This document shows, piece by piece, positions 16,360-25,263 of a DNA stretch of 64,000 nucleotides. The notes beneath the pieces were generated by a model. It was not told the origin of the DNA. It did not search any database and worked only from the letters and a program-made list of their open reading frames with translations. The stretch is from Prado023 sp963753075 (GTDB lineage Bacteria > Actinomycetota > Actinomycetes > S36-B12 > CAIYMF01). A program made the translations under genes and the position numbers. Each line of letters starts with the position of its first letter. Within the stretch, counting starts at the first letter, position 1. Where the stretch lies: contig CAVWAR010000017.1 in NCBI GenBank assembly GCA_963753075.1, positions 1,240,001 through 1,304,000 on the forward strand, given 5' to 3'.

Positions 16360-18248
16360 AGAACCCCTCCACCATCGTCGCTGGTCTGACCATCTCCGCG
16401 GCGCTGGTCCTCGGCGGCTGCAGCGCCGGAATCGGTGCGACCACGGTCGCGGTCGAGGCCGCGGCCGTCGGCACGACATCGTCTCTGACTGGAGCCGTTG
16501 CCGAGCTGGGCTACGCGGAACTCGGCATCGACGAGGCGAACCTGTCCATCGACACCGCCGACGCGGTGGCCGTCACCCTCGCCGACGGAGCGTCCGAGGG
16601 CGGGGGCGGCGTGAACGTCGACGGCGACTCGGTCACCATCGCCGAGGCCGGCACCTATCGTGTGAGCGGCTCGCTGTCCTCTGGTTCGCTCGTCGTCGAC
16701 GCACCCGATGGGGTGGTCAATCTCGTGCTCGACGGCGTGGACATCACGGCCGCGAGCGTGGCCGCGATCAACGTGGTTGAGGCCGATCAGGTGGTCATCT
16801 GGCTCTCGACGGGCTCGGACAACGTGCTGGCTGACGCGGTCGGATCTGTGCTGGACGAGACGGTCGAGGACTCTCCCAACGCGACGCTGTACTCGACCTC
16901 CGACCTGTGGATCGCCGGAGACGGCGCACTTTCCGTCACGGCCCACGCCGCCGATGCGATCACGTCGAAGGACAGCCTGGTCATTACAGGAGGAGATGTG
17001 ACGGTCGACGCCGCCGACGACGGGGTGCGCGGCAAGGATCACCTGGTGATCACGGGCGGCACCCTCGAGGCTGACGTGTCGGGTGACGCCCTTCGATCGG
17101 ACAACGAGTCGGTCACCGACGAGCCGGACGCAGCGGTGGGTGTCATCTGGATCGACGGGGGAACGCTCGACCTCACGGCCGGAGCCGACGCCGTCGACGC
17201 AGCACGCCAGGTCACAGTCATGAGCGGAGACCTGACCATCGCTGCGGGGGACGACGGCATCCACTCGGACGGGGTCCTGCGCATCGCGGGCGGAACCGTG
17301 AACATCACCGAGAGCATCGAGGGCATCGAAGGTGCCTACATGTACTTGTCCGGCGGGGACGTCTCCGTGGTTGCAGCCGACGACGGCATCAACGTCGCGG
17401 GCGGCGTGGAGGAGGCCACGGCTGACACTCCGGCGGGCGATCGAATGACCACCGGCACGGACCCCGGGATGGCCGGGGACCCAGGCACTGGGGCGGAACC
17501 GGGTGCGGGCGCCGACGAAGGCATGGCCGCGGCTGGCCCACCGCCTGGACCTGCGGCCGGCGGTCCGCCCATGGGTGGGCCTCCGATGGACGGGCCTCCG
17601 ATGGACGACATGGCGGCCGGCGGTCAGGCGAATCCTGGCGGCGCAGGTCCCGGCGACCTGTTCACGACGACCGGGGCCATCGAGGACCTCGCGTCACTCT
17701 CGGTGTCCACGATGCAGGGCAGCGGCTTCGGCGGCCCCGCAGAGGCCGACAACGGCACAAGGTTCCTGGAGTTCAGTGGCGGGACCTACGTGCTCGACAC
17801 GATGAGCGATGGCGTGGACGTCAACGGGGCCATGACCATGACCGGTGGCACCCTCGTGGTCTCGAGCACCGACGATGCCCGCAACGGCGCCATCGACGTG
17901 GACGACGTGTTCACCATCTCCGGCGGCACCCTCGCGGCGAACGGCACGTCAGCGATGGCGGTCGCGCCTGGGGACGGCTCGACGCAGGCCACTCTCGCCC
18001 TCACCTTCGGCGGCACCGTGCCAGCTGCCACTCTGATCACCATCACGGACGCCGACGGCCAGCAGCTCGCCTCCTTCACGACCCAGAGGGACTCGCAGTC
18101 CTTCATCTACTCATCTGATGCCCTGGTCGCGGGCAGCGAGTACACCATCTCGGTGGGCGGGGAGGTCTCAGGTACGGAGGTCGGCGGCCTCGTCCTCGAC
18201 GGCACGGCCACCGGTGGCGACACGATCGGCACGGTGCAACCGGCATAG
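16356..18248 (+). CDS. Lipoprotein with carbohydrate-binding beta-helix domain (Cthe_2159-like)
   Basis: A 630-residue exported protein. It has a signal peptide with lipobox LGGC (C22) and a long repetitive beta-helical domain of about 350 residues built from turns like DSLVITGGDVTVDAADDGV and GVLRIAGGTVNI. A linker at about residues 388-428 is rich in Gly, Pro and Met (GGPPMGGPPMDGPPM), and further repeats follow. This matches the Cthe_2159-type carbohydrate-binding family, whose members bind calcium and acidic or cellulose-like polymers. It is very acidic (many DD and DG pairs). It is the third gene of the DUF4956-VTC operon, linked by an ATGA overlap. Confidence 0.82.
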   Translation: MKNPSTIVAGLTISAALVLGGCSAGIGATTVAVEAAAVGTTSSLTGAVAELGYAELGIDEANLSIDTADAVAVTLADGASEGGGGVNVDGDSVTIAEAGTYRVSGSLSSGSLVVDAPDGVVNLVLDGVDITAASVAAINVVEADQVVIWLSTGSDNVLADAVGSVLDETVEDSPNATLYSTSDLWIAGDGALSVTAHAADAITSKDSLVITGGDVTVDAADDGVRGKDHLVITGGTLEADVSGDALRSDNESVTDEPDAAVGVIWIDGGTLDLTAGADAVDAARQVTVMSGDLTIAAGDDGIHSDGVLRIAGGTVNITESIEGIEGAYMYLSGGDVSVVAADDGINVAGGVEEATADTPAGDRMTTGTDPGMAGDPGTGAEPGAGADEGMAAAGPPPGPAAGGPPMGGPPMDGPPMDDMAAGGQANPGGAGPGDLFTTTGAIEDLASLSVSTMQGSGFGGPAEADNGTRFLEFSGGTYVLDTMSDGVDVNGAMTMTGGTLVVSSTDDARNGAIDVDDVFTISGGTLAANGTSAMAVAPGDGSTQATLALTFGGTVPAATLITITDADGQQLASFTTQRDSQSFIYSSDALVAGSEYTISVGGEVSGTEVGGLVLDGTATGGDTIGTVQPA

Positions 18249-18288
18249 GTGCGATGTCCCGGCCGGCGAGCGTCGGGCCGGGCCTGCC

Positions 18289-18924
18289 CTACTGGGTCCG
18301 GCGCGGAAGGTGGTCCCATTCCGCCAGGGAGTCGTCCTGCGAACGGGTCGGGCCGAGGTCCTCCCGGGCGAACCAGGCCGCCAGCCCGAGCGCCCCGAGG
18401 AATGCCACCACCGAGCCGAACCGCACCAGGCCGGTGATCGTGTCCGTGTGCTCAAGCCACCCGAGGCCACCGAGGATGTTGCGCCAGTCGTGGCCAGCGC
18501 CGGACCCATCGTCGCCGAACAGCGCCAGCTGCATGCGGGTTGCGTCGTGGATGTAGACCGACACGTTGTTCAGCGACATGCCCACCCACGCGACCATCAG
18601 GACAACGGCGAGCCGGTCGCGCCGCCACCAGAAGTACCCCGCCAGGGCGGCCGGAGCCGCGACCTGGACGAGGCTGCCGGCGAAGGACATCCACAGCGCG
18701 GGCGCCCACATGAAGATCATGTGCCCGAACTCGTGGACGCCGAGGTCCACCCCCGACAGGAACGGCACCCAGCCGGCACGCGTGAAGCTCAGCCAGGCAA
18801 CGAGCAGGACGACAACCGCTGCCGCTGCCCACTTCAGGGCAATCGCGCCCGGCACCACCGCCCGCTCCGACGACAGCTCGAACGACTCGGGATCCATCTC
18901 CGGCACCACGCAACGCCCCCTCAC
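18289..18924 (-). CDS. Membrane protein with HExxH motif (M50-like)
   Basis: A 211-residue protein with about five hydrophobic segments. After the first helix, GVDLGVHEFGHMIFMW carries a zinc-protease HExxH (HEFGH), as in site-2 proteases. A later WVGMSLNNVSVYIHDA could supply a further ligand; the classic third-ligand motif LDG is not seen. It may be an intramembrane metalloprotease or a non-catalytic relative. GTG start at 18924 with AGGA 5 nt upstream; ATG at 18897 is an alternative. It is divergent from the MMPL transporter. Confidence 0.65.
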   Translation of the reverse strand: MRGRCVVPEMDPESFELSSERAVVPGAIALKWAAAAVVVLLVAWLSFTRAGWVPFLSGVDLGVHEFGHMIFMWAPALWMSFAGSLVQVAAPAALAGYFWWRRDRLAVVLMVAWVGMSLNNVSVYIHDATRMQLALFGDDGSGAGHDWRNILGGLGWLEHTDTITGLVRFGSVVAFLGALGLAAWFAREDLGPTRSQDDSLAEWDHLPRRTQ

Positions 18925-18999
18925 TGGGTCCTGTCCCCTTCGCTATCGGACAGTTGATCCGGCCGCTGAACGACTGCATCCCCCTGAGAGACTGGGCAT

Positions 19000-21237
19000 G
19001 TGGTGAACGCTGCCCCTGCCCCCGAGACACACACCGACGAAATCCCCCATGGCCTGCTGGCCCGGCACGGGGCTGCGATGGCCCGGCACGCCAAGGTCGT
19101 GGTCATCATCGGGGCGCTCCTGGCGGTCGGCGCCTACCTTGTCGCGGCGCTCGGTGTGGGCGGACAGTCCCTGTTCGACCGGCTGGAGCTCGGTGAGCCG
19201 GTGGTCGCCGGTGAGGCGCTCGAGGGCCGCGAGCTGCTGCGGGCGAACGACCCGACCGGGTCCAGCGTGCAGGCGCTCTGGGAGGACGTCGACCCACAGT
19301 CCGCGGAGTTCCTGGCCGGTGCCGCTGCCGCCAACGCAGATCTCGCGGCGATCCCGGGCGTGACCGAGGTGCTCGATCCCACGACCATCGGACCGGCCGC
19401 GGTCTCCACCAACGGCGATTCTGCACTCGTCACGGTGGTACTCGATCCGGCCCTCCCCGAGGCCGAGCTCGATCAGGCCCATCAGGCCGTGGAGGAGCGC
19501 CTCGAGCAGCTGCCCCTGGATGTTGCGGGCTCGACGGTGGAGGTCACCAGCCTGGAGCAGCTCGTCGAGACGATCACCAAGCAGGTCGAGGCCGACCTGA
19601 AGAAGGGTGAGGGGCTCTCGCTGCCCATGACCCTGCTGGTGATGGTCCTGATCTTCGGTGGGTTCGCCGCCGCGGGAGTCCCCCTGGCCGGCGCCATCGC
19701 GTCCATCGCCGGGGGCCTGATCTCCCTGATGCTCTTCACCTACGTGATCGACCTGGACATCACGGTCGTCAATGTCGTGACGGTCCTCGGGCTCGGGCTG
19801 TGCATCGACTACTCCCTGCTGGTCGTCTCCCGCTACCGCGAGCAGCTGCACGACCTGCATGACCTGCGCGAACCAGACGAACACCTCAACGTGCCTGCCT
19901 CCGCACGCCAACAGGCCATGGCCATCACGATGGAGACCGCGGGCCGCACCGTGCTGTTCAGCGGCGTCACAGTCGCCATCGCCGTTGCTGGGCTGCTGTT
20001 CATCGACATGACCATCATCCAGTCGGTCGGTGCCGGGGCGGTCAGCGTCGTCCTGATCGCCGTGGTTGTGGCGACCACGTTCGTCCCCGCTCTGGTGGTC
20101 CTGTCCACCAAGCACGTGGCCGGCAGGGGGACGTTGTCCCGGGCGCCTGGCTTCCGACGGTTCGCCAAGGCGTTCGACCACACACCGTCGGACGAGGGCT
20201 GGTTCGCGCGCTGGGCCACGAAGGTGCAGCGGCACGCGTGGCCAGCGTTCCTGGGCGTCACCACCCTGCTGGTCCTGCTGTCCATCCCCGCCTGGCGGAT
20301 GACACTGGTCAGCTCCGGGGTCGAGCTGCTTCCGGCCGACTCCCCGCAACGGGTCGTGTACGAGCAGATCCAGGCCGACTTCCCCGCCCTGGCCGCACCC
20401 ACGATCACCGTGGTTGCCGACGCCGCGGACACCGCCGCGATCGCCGACCTTGCCGGGCCCGTGGCCGATCTGGCGGCTGTCGAGCGGGTCGGCGAGGTGG
20501 AGACGACCGGACAGATCGCCCAGCTGGCCGTCTACACGGCCGACGACGACGCCACCGCCGTGGTGAACCTGATCCGCGACGTCCGGCCTGGGGAGCCCCC
20601 GACCTGGGTCACCGGGCAGGCGGCGATCCTCGTGGACTTCACCGAGCAGCTGCGTGCCGACGTCCCGATCGCCCTGCTGTTCATCGTGGCGGCGACGTTG
20701 GTGCTGCTGTTCCTGCTCACCGGGTCTGTCCTGATCCCCATCAAGGCCCTGCTGATGAACCTGCTCAGCCTCGGGGCGACGTTCGGGATCCTCGTGATGA
20801 TCTTCCAGGACGGCCGGTTCGAGTCGATTCTCGGCTTCCAGTCCACGGGAGGCATCGAGGCAACGTTGCCGGTGATCATCTTCGCGTTCGCGTTCGGCCT
20901 GTCCATGGACTACGAGGTGTTCCTGCTCGCGCGGATCAAGGAGTTCCACGACCAGGGCTACGGCAACAACGACTCGGTGCGCCTCGGGCTGCAGCGCACG
21001 GGTCGGATCATCACCTCAGCGGCCCTGCTGATCATCATCGTGTTCCTCGGGTTCGCGCTCGGTGACCTGCTGGCCATCAAGCAGAACGGGATTGCCCTGG
21101 CCACTGCCGTGTTCATCGACGCGACGCTGGTCCGGATCATCCTGGTGCCGGCCACCATGACCCTGCTCGGCGAGTGGAACTGGTGGGCCCCCCGGCCCCT
21201 GCGCCGCCTCTACGACCGGCTCGGCATCACGCACTGA
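19000..21237 (+). CDS. MMPL/RND family transporter
   Basis: A 745-residue membrane protein with the internally duplicated RND layout: TM1, an extracytoplasmic domain (residues 60-200), five TM segments (GLSLPMTLLVMVLIFGGFAA onward), then a repeat of the same pattern. The central helices carry the MMPL signatures GLGLCIDYSLLVVSRYREQ and, in the second half, FAFGLSMDYEVFLLARIKE, whose Asp-Tyr pairs are the proton-relay residues. Family members export lipids or other hydrophobic compounds. Two GTG codons at 19000 and 19003 are possible starts. Confidence 0.9.
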   Translation: MVNAAPAPETHTDEIPHGLLARHGAAMARHAKVVVIIGALLAVGAYLVAALGVGGQSLFDRLELGEPVVAGEALEGRELLRANDPTGSSVQALWEDVDPQSAEFLAGAAAANADLAAIPGVTEVLDPTTIGPAAVSTNGDSALVTVVLDPALPEAELDQAHQAVEERLEQLPLDVAGSTVEVTSLEQLVETITKQVEADLKKGEGLSLPMTLLVMVLIFGGFAAAGVPLAGAIASIAGGLISLMLFTYVIDLDITVVNVVTVLGLGLCIDYSLLVVSRYREQLHDLHDLREPDEHLNVPASARQQAMAITMETAGRTVLFSGVTVAIAVAGLLFIDMTIIQSVGAGAVSVVLIAVVVATTFVPALVVLSTKHVAGRGTLSRAPGFRRFAKAFDHTPSDEGWFARWATKVQRHAWPAFLGVTTLLVLLSIPAWRMTLVSSGVELLPADSPQRVVYEQIQADFPALAAPTITVVADAADTAAIADLAGPVADLAAVERVGEVETTGQIAQLAVYTADDDATAVVNLIRDVRPGEPPTWVTGQAAILVDFTEQLRADVPIALLFIVAATLVLLFLLTGSVLIPIKALLMNLLSLGATFGILVMIFQDGRFESILGFQSTGGIEATLPVIIFAFAFGLSMDYEVFLLARIKEFHDQGYGNNDSVRLGLQRTGRIITSAALLIIIVFLGFALGDLLAIKQNGIALATAVFIDATLVRIILVPATMTLLGEWNWWAPRPLRRLYDRLGITH

Positions 21238-21271
21238 TTCCGCCGCCGGGCGCGCGTCACGCGCTGCCAGC

Positions 21272-21742
21272 TCACCCGGCCAGCTCGGGCGTCAGCACCC
21301 AGGCGACGGCGAACTCACCGCCCAGCGACGACGGTACGAGCTTGACCAGGCCCCCGTTGCGGAACGCCACGACCTGCGCGTCGGGCTCCTGCGCCACGAG
21401 CAGGGAGGCGAACCGGTCGAGGAACGGCAGGTGCCCGACGACTGCCAGCGACCCCTCGGCCATCGGATCCACCAGGGTGTGCGCCGCACGCCGGACGTCA
21501 CCGTTCGGGTTCAGGCCGTCCACCTGGTCGACCACAGGGCAGCCCAGTGTCTCGGCCAGGATCTCGGCGGTCTGCCCCGCGCGCAGCTTGCCGCTGTGCA
21601 CGATCCCGTCGACGCGCACCCCGCGCGCGGCGGCGTGGGCAGCCACTGACGAGACCGCGCTCCGGCCGGCATCCGTGAGCGGCCGCTCGGGGTCGACCTC
21701 AGCCGCTGCGGCCAACCCGTGCTGCATCAGGTAGACGTCCAT
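21272..21742 (-). CDS. SixA-type phosphohistidine phosphatase
   Basis: A 156-residue histidine-phosphatase protein. The usual RHG is replaced by MQHG at the N-terminus (LMQHGLAAAAEVDPERPLTD), the SixA variant form that keeps the catalytic histidine. LTDAGR, HSGKLRAGQTAEIL and VVGHLPFLDRFASLL (second catalytic His) follow. Short length and lack of extra domains fit SixA, which dephosphorylates phosphohistidine proteins. It lies 4 bp downstream of the uridine phosphorylase on the same strand. Confidence 0.83.
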   Translation of the reverse strand: MDVYLMQHGLAAAAEVDPERPLTDAGRSAVSSVAAHAAARGVRVDGIVHSGKLRAGQTAEILAETLGCPVVDQVDGLNPNGDVRRAAHTLVDPMAEGSLAVVGHLPFLDRFASLLVAQEPDAQVVAFRNGGLVKLVPSSLGGEFAVAWVLTPELAG

Positions 21743-21746
21743 GCGC

Positions 21747-22640
21747 TCAGCCGAGGGTCGCGGTGAGGTAGTTGAAGAGCACGTCCCCGGAGCGCTCGCT
21801 GAACGAGTCCAGCTCGTCGTGCGACGCAGTCACCTGGTCGCCCTCGAGTCGGTTGAGCAGGGTCGTGCAGATCATCGCGAAGCGCGGGAAGCCCCAGTGG
21901 TTGAGGTAGCCGGCGAGCATGGCCCCCTCCATCTCGATGTTGCGCACGCCCTCGGCGTTGATCCACTCCAGCCACGCCATCTTCGACTCGGGCGTCTCCA
22001 TGCAGATCGCACCGTCGAGTCGGAACTGCTCGAGGAAGAACTCGTTGCCCGCGACCGTCCGACCGAACTCGATCGGGATCCCGCTGCCCCGGCTGGCCGC
22101 CTCGATCGCGTCGGCAACCGAACGCGGGAACGTGCCGTCGAACCAGTACTCGCCCGACCCCCCCTGGAGCAGCCGATACGGCTTGAGGTCGGCCATGACC
22201 CCCTCAGTGCTCACCACAACGGTCCCGCCGGGAAGCCCCACACCGCCGCTGGTGCCGACGCGCGCCCAGAACACCTCGGACATCGCGGCCGGGTCACCCC
22301 CCTTGAGGAAGAAGACCATCCGCATCAACTCCTGCACGGCGATCGACGCGCTCGGCATCCCCATCCCGTGCGAGGCGAACAGCACCCCGTTGCAGTACCG
22401 CGTGACGAACCGCTCCTCCTTGGGCAGCGCGACGATGGGAGCCCCGTCGTGCTGCGCGCTCCACCGGCGCGCGAAGTCGTCGATCCGGTCACCGGAGCCG
22501 GCCAGGATGATCGCGCGCACGTCCCGGAACTCCTCGAGCACGGGATCGTCGCTGGCCACTCCGAAGTGGTAGTAGACATCGGCGTGCTCGCCGGTCAGCA
22601 CGCCGTCGAGGAACGCGTGGTTGATGTTCTCGTCGTGCAT
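21747..22640 (-). CDS. Nucleoside phosphorylase, uridine phosphorylase-like
   Basis: A 297-residue member of the PNP/UDP family, closer in length and motifs to the eukaryotic-type uridine phosphorylases than to E. coli Udp. Features are DVRAIILAGSGDRI, the phosphate-binding GVLFASHGMGMPSASIAVQE, FWARVGTSGGVGLPGG, and the nucleoside/ribose contact VRNIEMEGAMLAGYL (the MEGA/MEMEG motif). It catalyses phosphorolysis of uridine to uracil and ribose-1-phosphate in salvage. Start 22640 is chosen over 22679 because GGAGGG lies about 10 nt upstream. Confidence 0.83.
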   Translation of the reverse strand: MHDENINHAFLDGVLTGEHADVYYHFGVASDDPVLEEFRDVRAIILAGSGDRIDDFARRWSAQHDGAPIVALPKEERFVTRYCNGVLFASHGMGMPSASIAVQELMRMVFFLKGGDPAAMSEVFWARVGTSGGVGLPGGTVVVSTEGVMADLKPYRLLQGGSGEYWFDGTFPRSVADAIEAASRGSGIPIEFGRTVAGNEFFLEQFRLDGAICMETPESKMAWLEWINAEGVRNIEMEGAMLAGYLNHWGFPRFAMICTTLLNRLEGDQVTASHDELDSFSERSGDVLFNYLTATLG

Positions 22641-22742
22641 GCGTGGCCCGCCCTCCGACTGACCCGGGCGACTGCCCACGGCCGGGACAGTCAGGCTAGG
22701 CCCGGGCCACAGGACGTGGCAACGCAGCCGGTCCGCGGCGCA

Positions 22743-23429
22743 TCACAGCTTGAGCATCAGGCGTGAACTCATCTCGACCATCCGGTCGATCCCGTGCACG
22801 TAGCGCTGCCGTGCCCAGGAGTCGCGAAGCGCCCAGAGGGCCTGCGCCGATCGCCACGCCATCTCGCGCGCACCCTCGATGGCCCACATCCCCAGTTGAT
22901 CGTCCACCTCCCCCATCGCGTCGTCGAGCTCCGCGAGCGGCCCGGTGAGCAGGAGGTCCTTGACGATCGGCTGGGTGTGGGCAAGCACGTCGTTCACTGT
23001 GAGGTAGTCCTCACGGACGGTCGGCTGCTCGAGGTCGAAACCGAACTCCTCGACAGTGGTGACCAGCGCCTGCGGCAGATCGTAGGAGATGTGCGCGTTC
23101 ATGCCCGCGAGTGCGAACTGCAGCGGAGCGACGTCAGGCGCACCCCGCACGTCGAACAGGGCCGCCCAGCAGCGCGGCGAGTCGGCCCGACCCTCGTCGT
23201 GTGCCGTGAGCGCGTGGAAGTACAGCTGCGCGAACCGGACGTCGAGCCGGTCGAGGAACGCCGAGTCCACGAAGTGCAGGTCGGTCACGGCCCGACCCAC
23301 CTGTCGGGTCGTCTCGAGGTACATGTCGTTGAACGCCCGGACCCCGTCCCCGACAGCCAGCGCCGAGGAGATGGCATCCATCCGGTCGATGACGTCCGGG
23401 ATGGTCAGCATGACGGCGTCGTCAGCCAT
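22743..23429 (-). CDS. DUF5995 family protein
   Basis: A 228-residue, largely helical protein without transmembrane segments. DLHFVDSAFLDRLDVRFAQL, a central FALAGMNAHISYDLPQAL and a Trp-rich C-terminal region (MAWRSAQALWALRDSW) match DUF5995, a family of unknown function; the histidines around MNAHISYDL may be a metal or active site. The start overlaps the end of the cupin gene by 8 bp, so the two are co-translated. Confidence 0.75.
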   Translation of the reverse strand: MADDAVMLTIPDVIDRMDAISSALAVGDGVRAFNDMYLETTRQVGRAVTDLHFVDSAFLDRLDVRFAQLYFHALTAHDEGRADSPRCWAALFDVRGAPDVAPLQFALAGMNAHISYDLPQALVTTVEEFGFDLEQPTVREDYLTVNDVLAHTQPIVKDLLLTGPLAELDDAMGEVDDQLGMWAIEGAREMAWRSAQALWALRDSWARQRYVHGIDRMVEMSSRLMLKL

Positions 23430-23796
23430 GGGCGGCCGAAGGTTCCGGGACGACTGCGGGTCCGTGCACGGCGAGCCACTGGGTGCCTGCCTGCGTGCTG
23501 CGGACCCGGTGGGTGGTACCAGCGGGGATCACGACCCAGTCACGACGCCTCAACGGCACCAGCACGCCAGCGACCTCGAGCTCTGCGGCACCAGCCAGGA
23601 GCAGGACCCATTCGTGCCAGTCCTGGACCTGTTCACCGGGGTCCGGCGTCTCGGAGCTGACGATGTGCTCGATCCTGACCGCGCCGAGCTCAGCGAGGAG
23701 GTGGAACGCCTCGCCCGTCTCGGGAACGGCAGCGGTGAGGCATCCGCTCCGAGCACCTGGCGCGGAGCTGAGGGTGTGCCTGGGATCCGCTGCCAC
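23422..23796 (-). CDS. Small cupin-domain protein
   Basis: A 124-residue single-domain cupin beginning at a GTG (23796) with GGAGG 6 nt upstream. Cupin motif 1 is degenerate (DWHEWVLLLAGAAEL) and motif 2 is RRRDWVVIPAGTTHRVRS. The one histidine in each motif may bind metal. A similar short architecture is found in regulatory or detoxifying small-molecule-binding cupins; no substrate can be named. It is the first gene of a two-gene unit with DUF5995 and is divergent from a methyltransferase. Confidence 0.72.
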   Translation of the reverse strand: MAADPRHTLSSAPGARSGCLTAAVPETGEAFHLLAELGAVRIEHIVSSETPDPGEQVQDWHEWVLLLAGAAELEVAGVLVPLRRRDWVVIPAGTTHRVRSTQAGTQWLAVHGPAVVPEPSAAHG

Positions 23797-23943
23797 ACTC
23801 CACCTCCAGTTCGGCCGGGCCCTGGGCGGGTCGGGCCCGCCTCGACCCTGGCCGGGCCATCCGAGGACGACCGCATGCGCTGTGTGCGACGACGATACCG
23901 GCGCCCGCGCGATCGTCAACCGCCCATGGGCGACACTGGCACC

Positions 23944-24582
23944 ATGGATGCAGCCGGATGGAATGAGCGCTACTTGGCCAGCACGGTCTGGTCGGGGGAA
24001 CCCAATGCCGCCTTGGTGGGTGTCATCAGCGATCTCGGCGAGCCAGCAACCGGCGGCCGCGACCAGACAGCCCGCACGGCCCTGGATGTCGGCTGCGGCG
24101 AGGGTGCCGACGCGCTCTGGTTGGCCAGCCATGGCTGGGACGTGACCGGCGTGGACTGGTCCGATGTTGCCCTGGAGCGGGCCGCATCGGCCATCAGGGC
24201 CGCTGGTCTGGATGCCCGATTCGCCCAGGGCGACGCCACCGACGCGGAGTTCCTCGCCGGACTGGCCGCGACTGGCACCTTCGACCTGATCACCGTGGGC
24301 TACATCCACCCCGAACCTGACGAGCGCGACCGCGCCTACGCCCACCTGCCGGCGTTGATGAGCCCCGGCGGACACCTGCTCGTGGTCACACACGACCCCG
24401 AGCACGGTCTGCTCGGCTTCGGCGGCCCGCCAGCGGCCCGCCTGCTCTCCCCCGACGACATCCTCGCGGCGCTGCACCTCCTGAACGGCTATGAGGTGCT
24501 CATCCGCGAGGTGCGGGCACGCGAGCAGGACGGGCAGGTCACGGCGATGGACTCGGTGGTCCTGGTGCACCGGCTGGCCTGA
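23944..24582 (+). CDS. Class I SAM-dependent methyltransferase
   Basis: A 212-residue protein with a tellurite-resistance TehB-like or thiopurine-like opening (WNERYLASTVWSGEPNAAL) and a clear SAM-binding motif I ALDVGCGEGADALWLASHGW. VTGVDWSDVALERA (acidic ribose contact) and FDLITVGYIHP (motif IV) follow. The C-terminal half has SPGGHLLVVTHDPEH. The substrate is unknown. ATG 23926, 18 nt upstream, is an alternative start; neither has a convincing Shine-Dalgarno. It is convergent with pcm (28 bp). Confidence 0.82.
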   Translation: MDAAGWNERYLASTVWSGEPNAALVGVISDLGEPATGGRDQTARTALDVGCGEGADALWLASHGWDVTGVDWSDVALERAASAIRAAGLDARFAQGDATDAEFLAGLAATGTFDLITVGYIHPEPDERDRAYAHLPALMSPGGHLLVVTHDPEHGLLGFGGPPAARLLSPDDILAALHLLNGYEVLIREVRAREQDGQVTAMDSVVLVHRLA

Positions 24583-24610
24583 CGGGCTCCGGCAGCAGTC
24601 GGCGACGCAG

Positions 24611-25261
24611 TCATGGGCCAGGCGTGCCGTCCCAGATGAGTGGGACGAACACCACGTCGAGCAGCGTGCGACGGTCGAGGCCGTCGGCCTGACGTTCGAG
24701 AACGACAAGCTCCTGTCCGCCGAACCGTGCCGCCGGGTCCCCGATCGGGATCACCAGGCGTCCGCCGCGCCGCCCCTGCTCGGCTGGGCGCAGCTGAGCC
24801 ACGAGGTCCGGCGGGACGGTGGGCGTGGCAGCCGCGACCACGATCGCGTCATAGGGCGCACGCTCCGCGCGACCCGCAGACCCGTCGCCGCAGGTCACCT
24901 CCACGTCCAGCCCCAAGCCTGCCAACCGGGCCCGCGCGTCGTCTGCCAGCGCCGGTATCCGCTCGATGGAGTGCACCGTCGCGCCGCACGCTGCCAGGAC
25001 GGCCGCCTGGTAGCCACTGCCCGTGCCCACGTCGAGGACCCGGTCACCCGGCCCCACCGCCGCGGCCTCGGTCATCACCGCCACCACCGTCGGTTGCGAG
25101 ATCGTCTGGCCGTGCCCGATCGACATGGCGTGGTCCTCCCACGCGCGGAACCGCTGGTGCCATGGCACGAACCGGTCCCGCGGCACGCTGATCACGGCAT
25201 CGACGACCCGCCGGCTGAGCCCCTCGCCCAGCAGGACGTCGCGCAGGTCGAGCGCATCCAT
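24611..25261 (-). CDS. pcm: Protein-L-isoaspartate O-methyltransferase
   Basis: A 216-residue PIMT that repairs isoaspartyl residues by SAM-dependent methylation. PRDRFVPWHQRFRAWED opens it, then MSIGHGQTISQPTVVAVMTE (conserved GxGQTISxP loop), SAM motif I RVLDVGTGSGYQAAVLA and APYDAIVVAAATPTVP (post-motif). Length and order are those of the family. It begins 2 bp after the stop of the YihY gene, so the two are probably one transcript. Confidence 0.9.
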   Translation of the reverse strand: MDALDLRDVLLGEGLSRRVVDAVISVPRDRFVPWHQRFRAWEDHAMSIGHGQTISQPTVVAVMTEAAAVGPGDRVLDVGTGSGYQAAVLAACGATVHSIERIPALADDARARLAGLGLDVEVTCGDGSAGRAERAPYDAIVVAAATPTVPPDLVAQLRPAEQGRRGGRLVIPIGDPAARFGGQELVVLERQADGLDRRTLLDVVFVPLIWDGTPGP

Positions 25262-25263
25262 GA

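Noticed and set aside
18943..20949. A 668-residue minus-strand open frame
   Set aside because: It is exactly antisense to the MMPL transporter, rich in Gln, Arg, Gly, Asp and His with no domain. It is a typical high-GC shadow frame.
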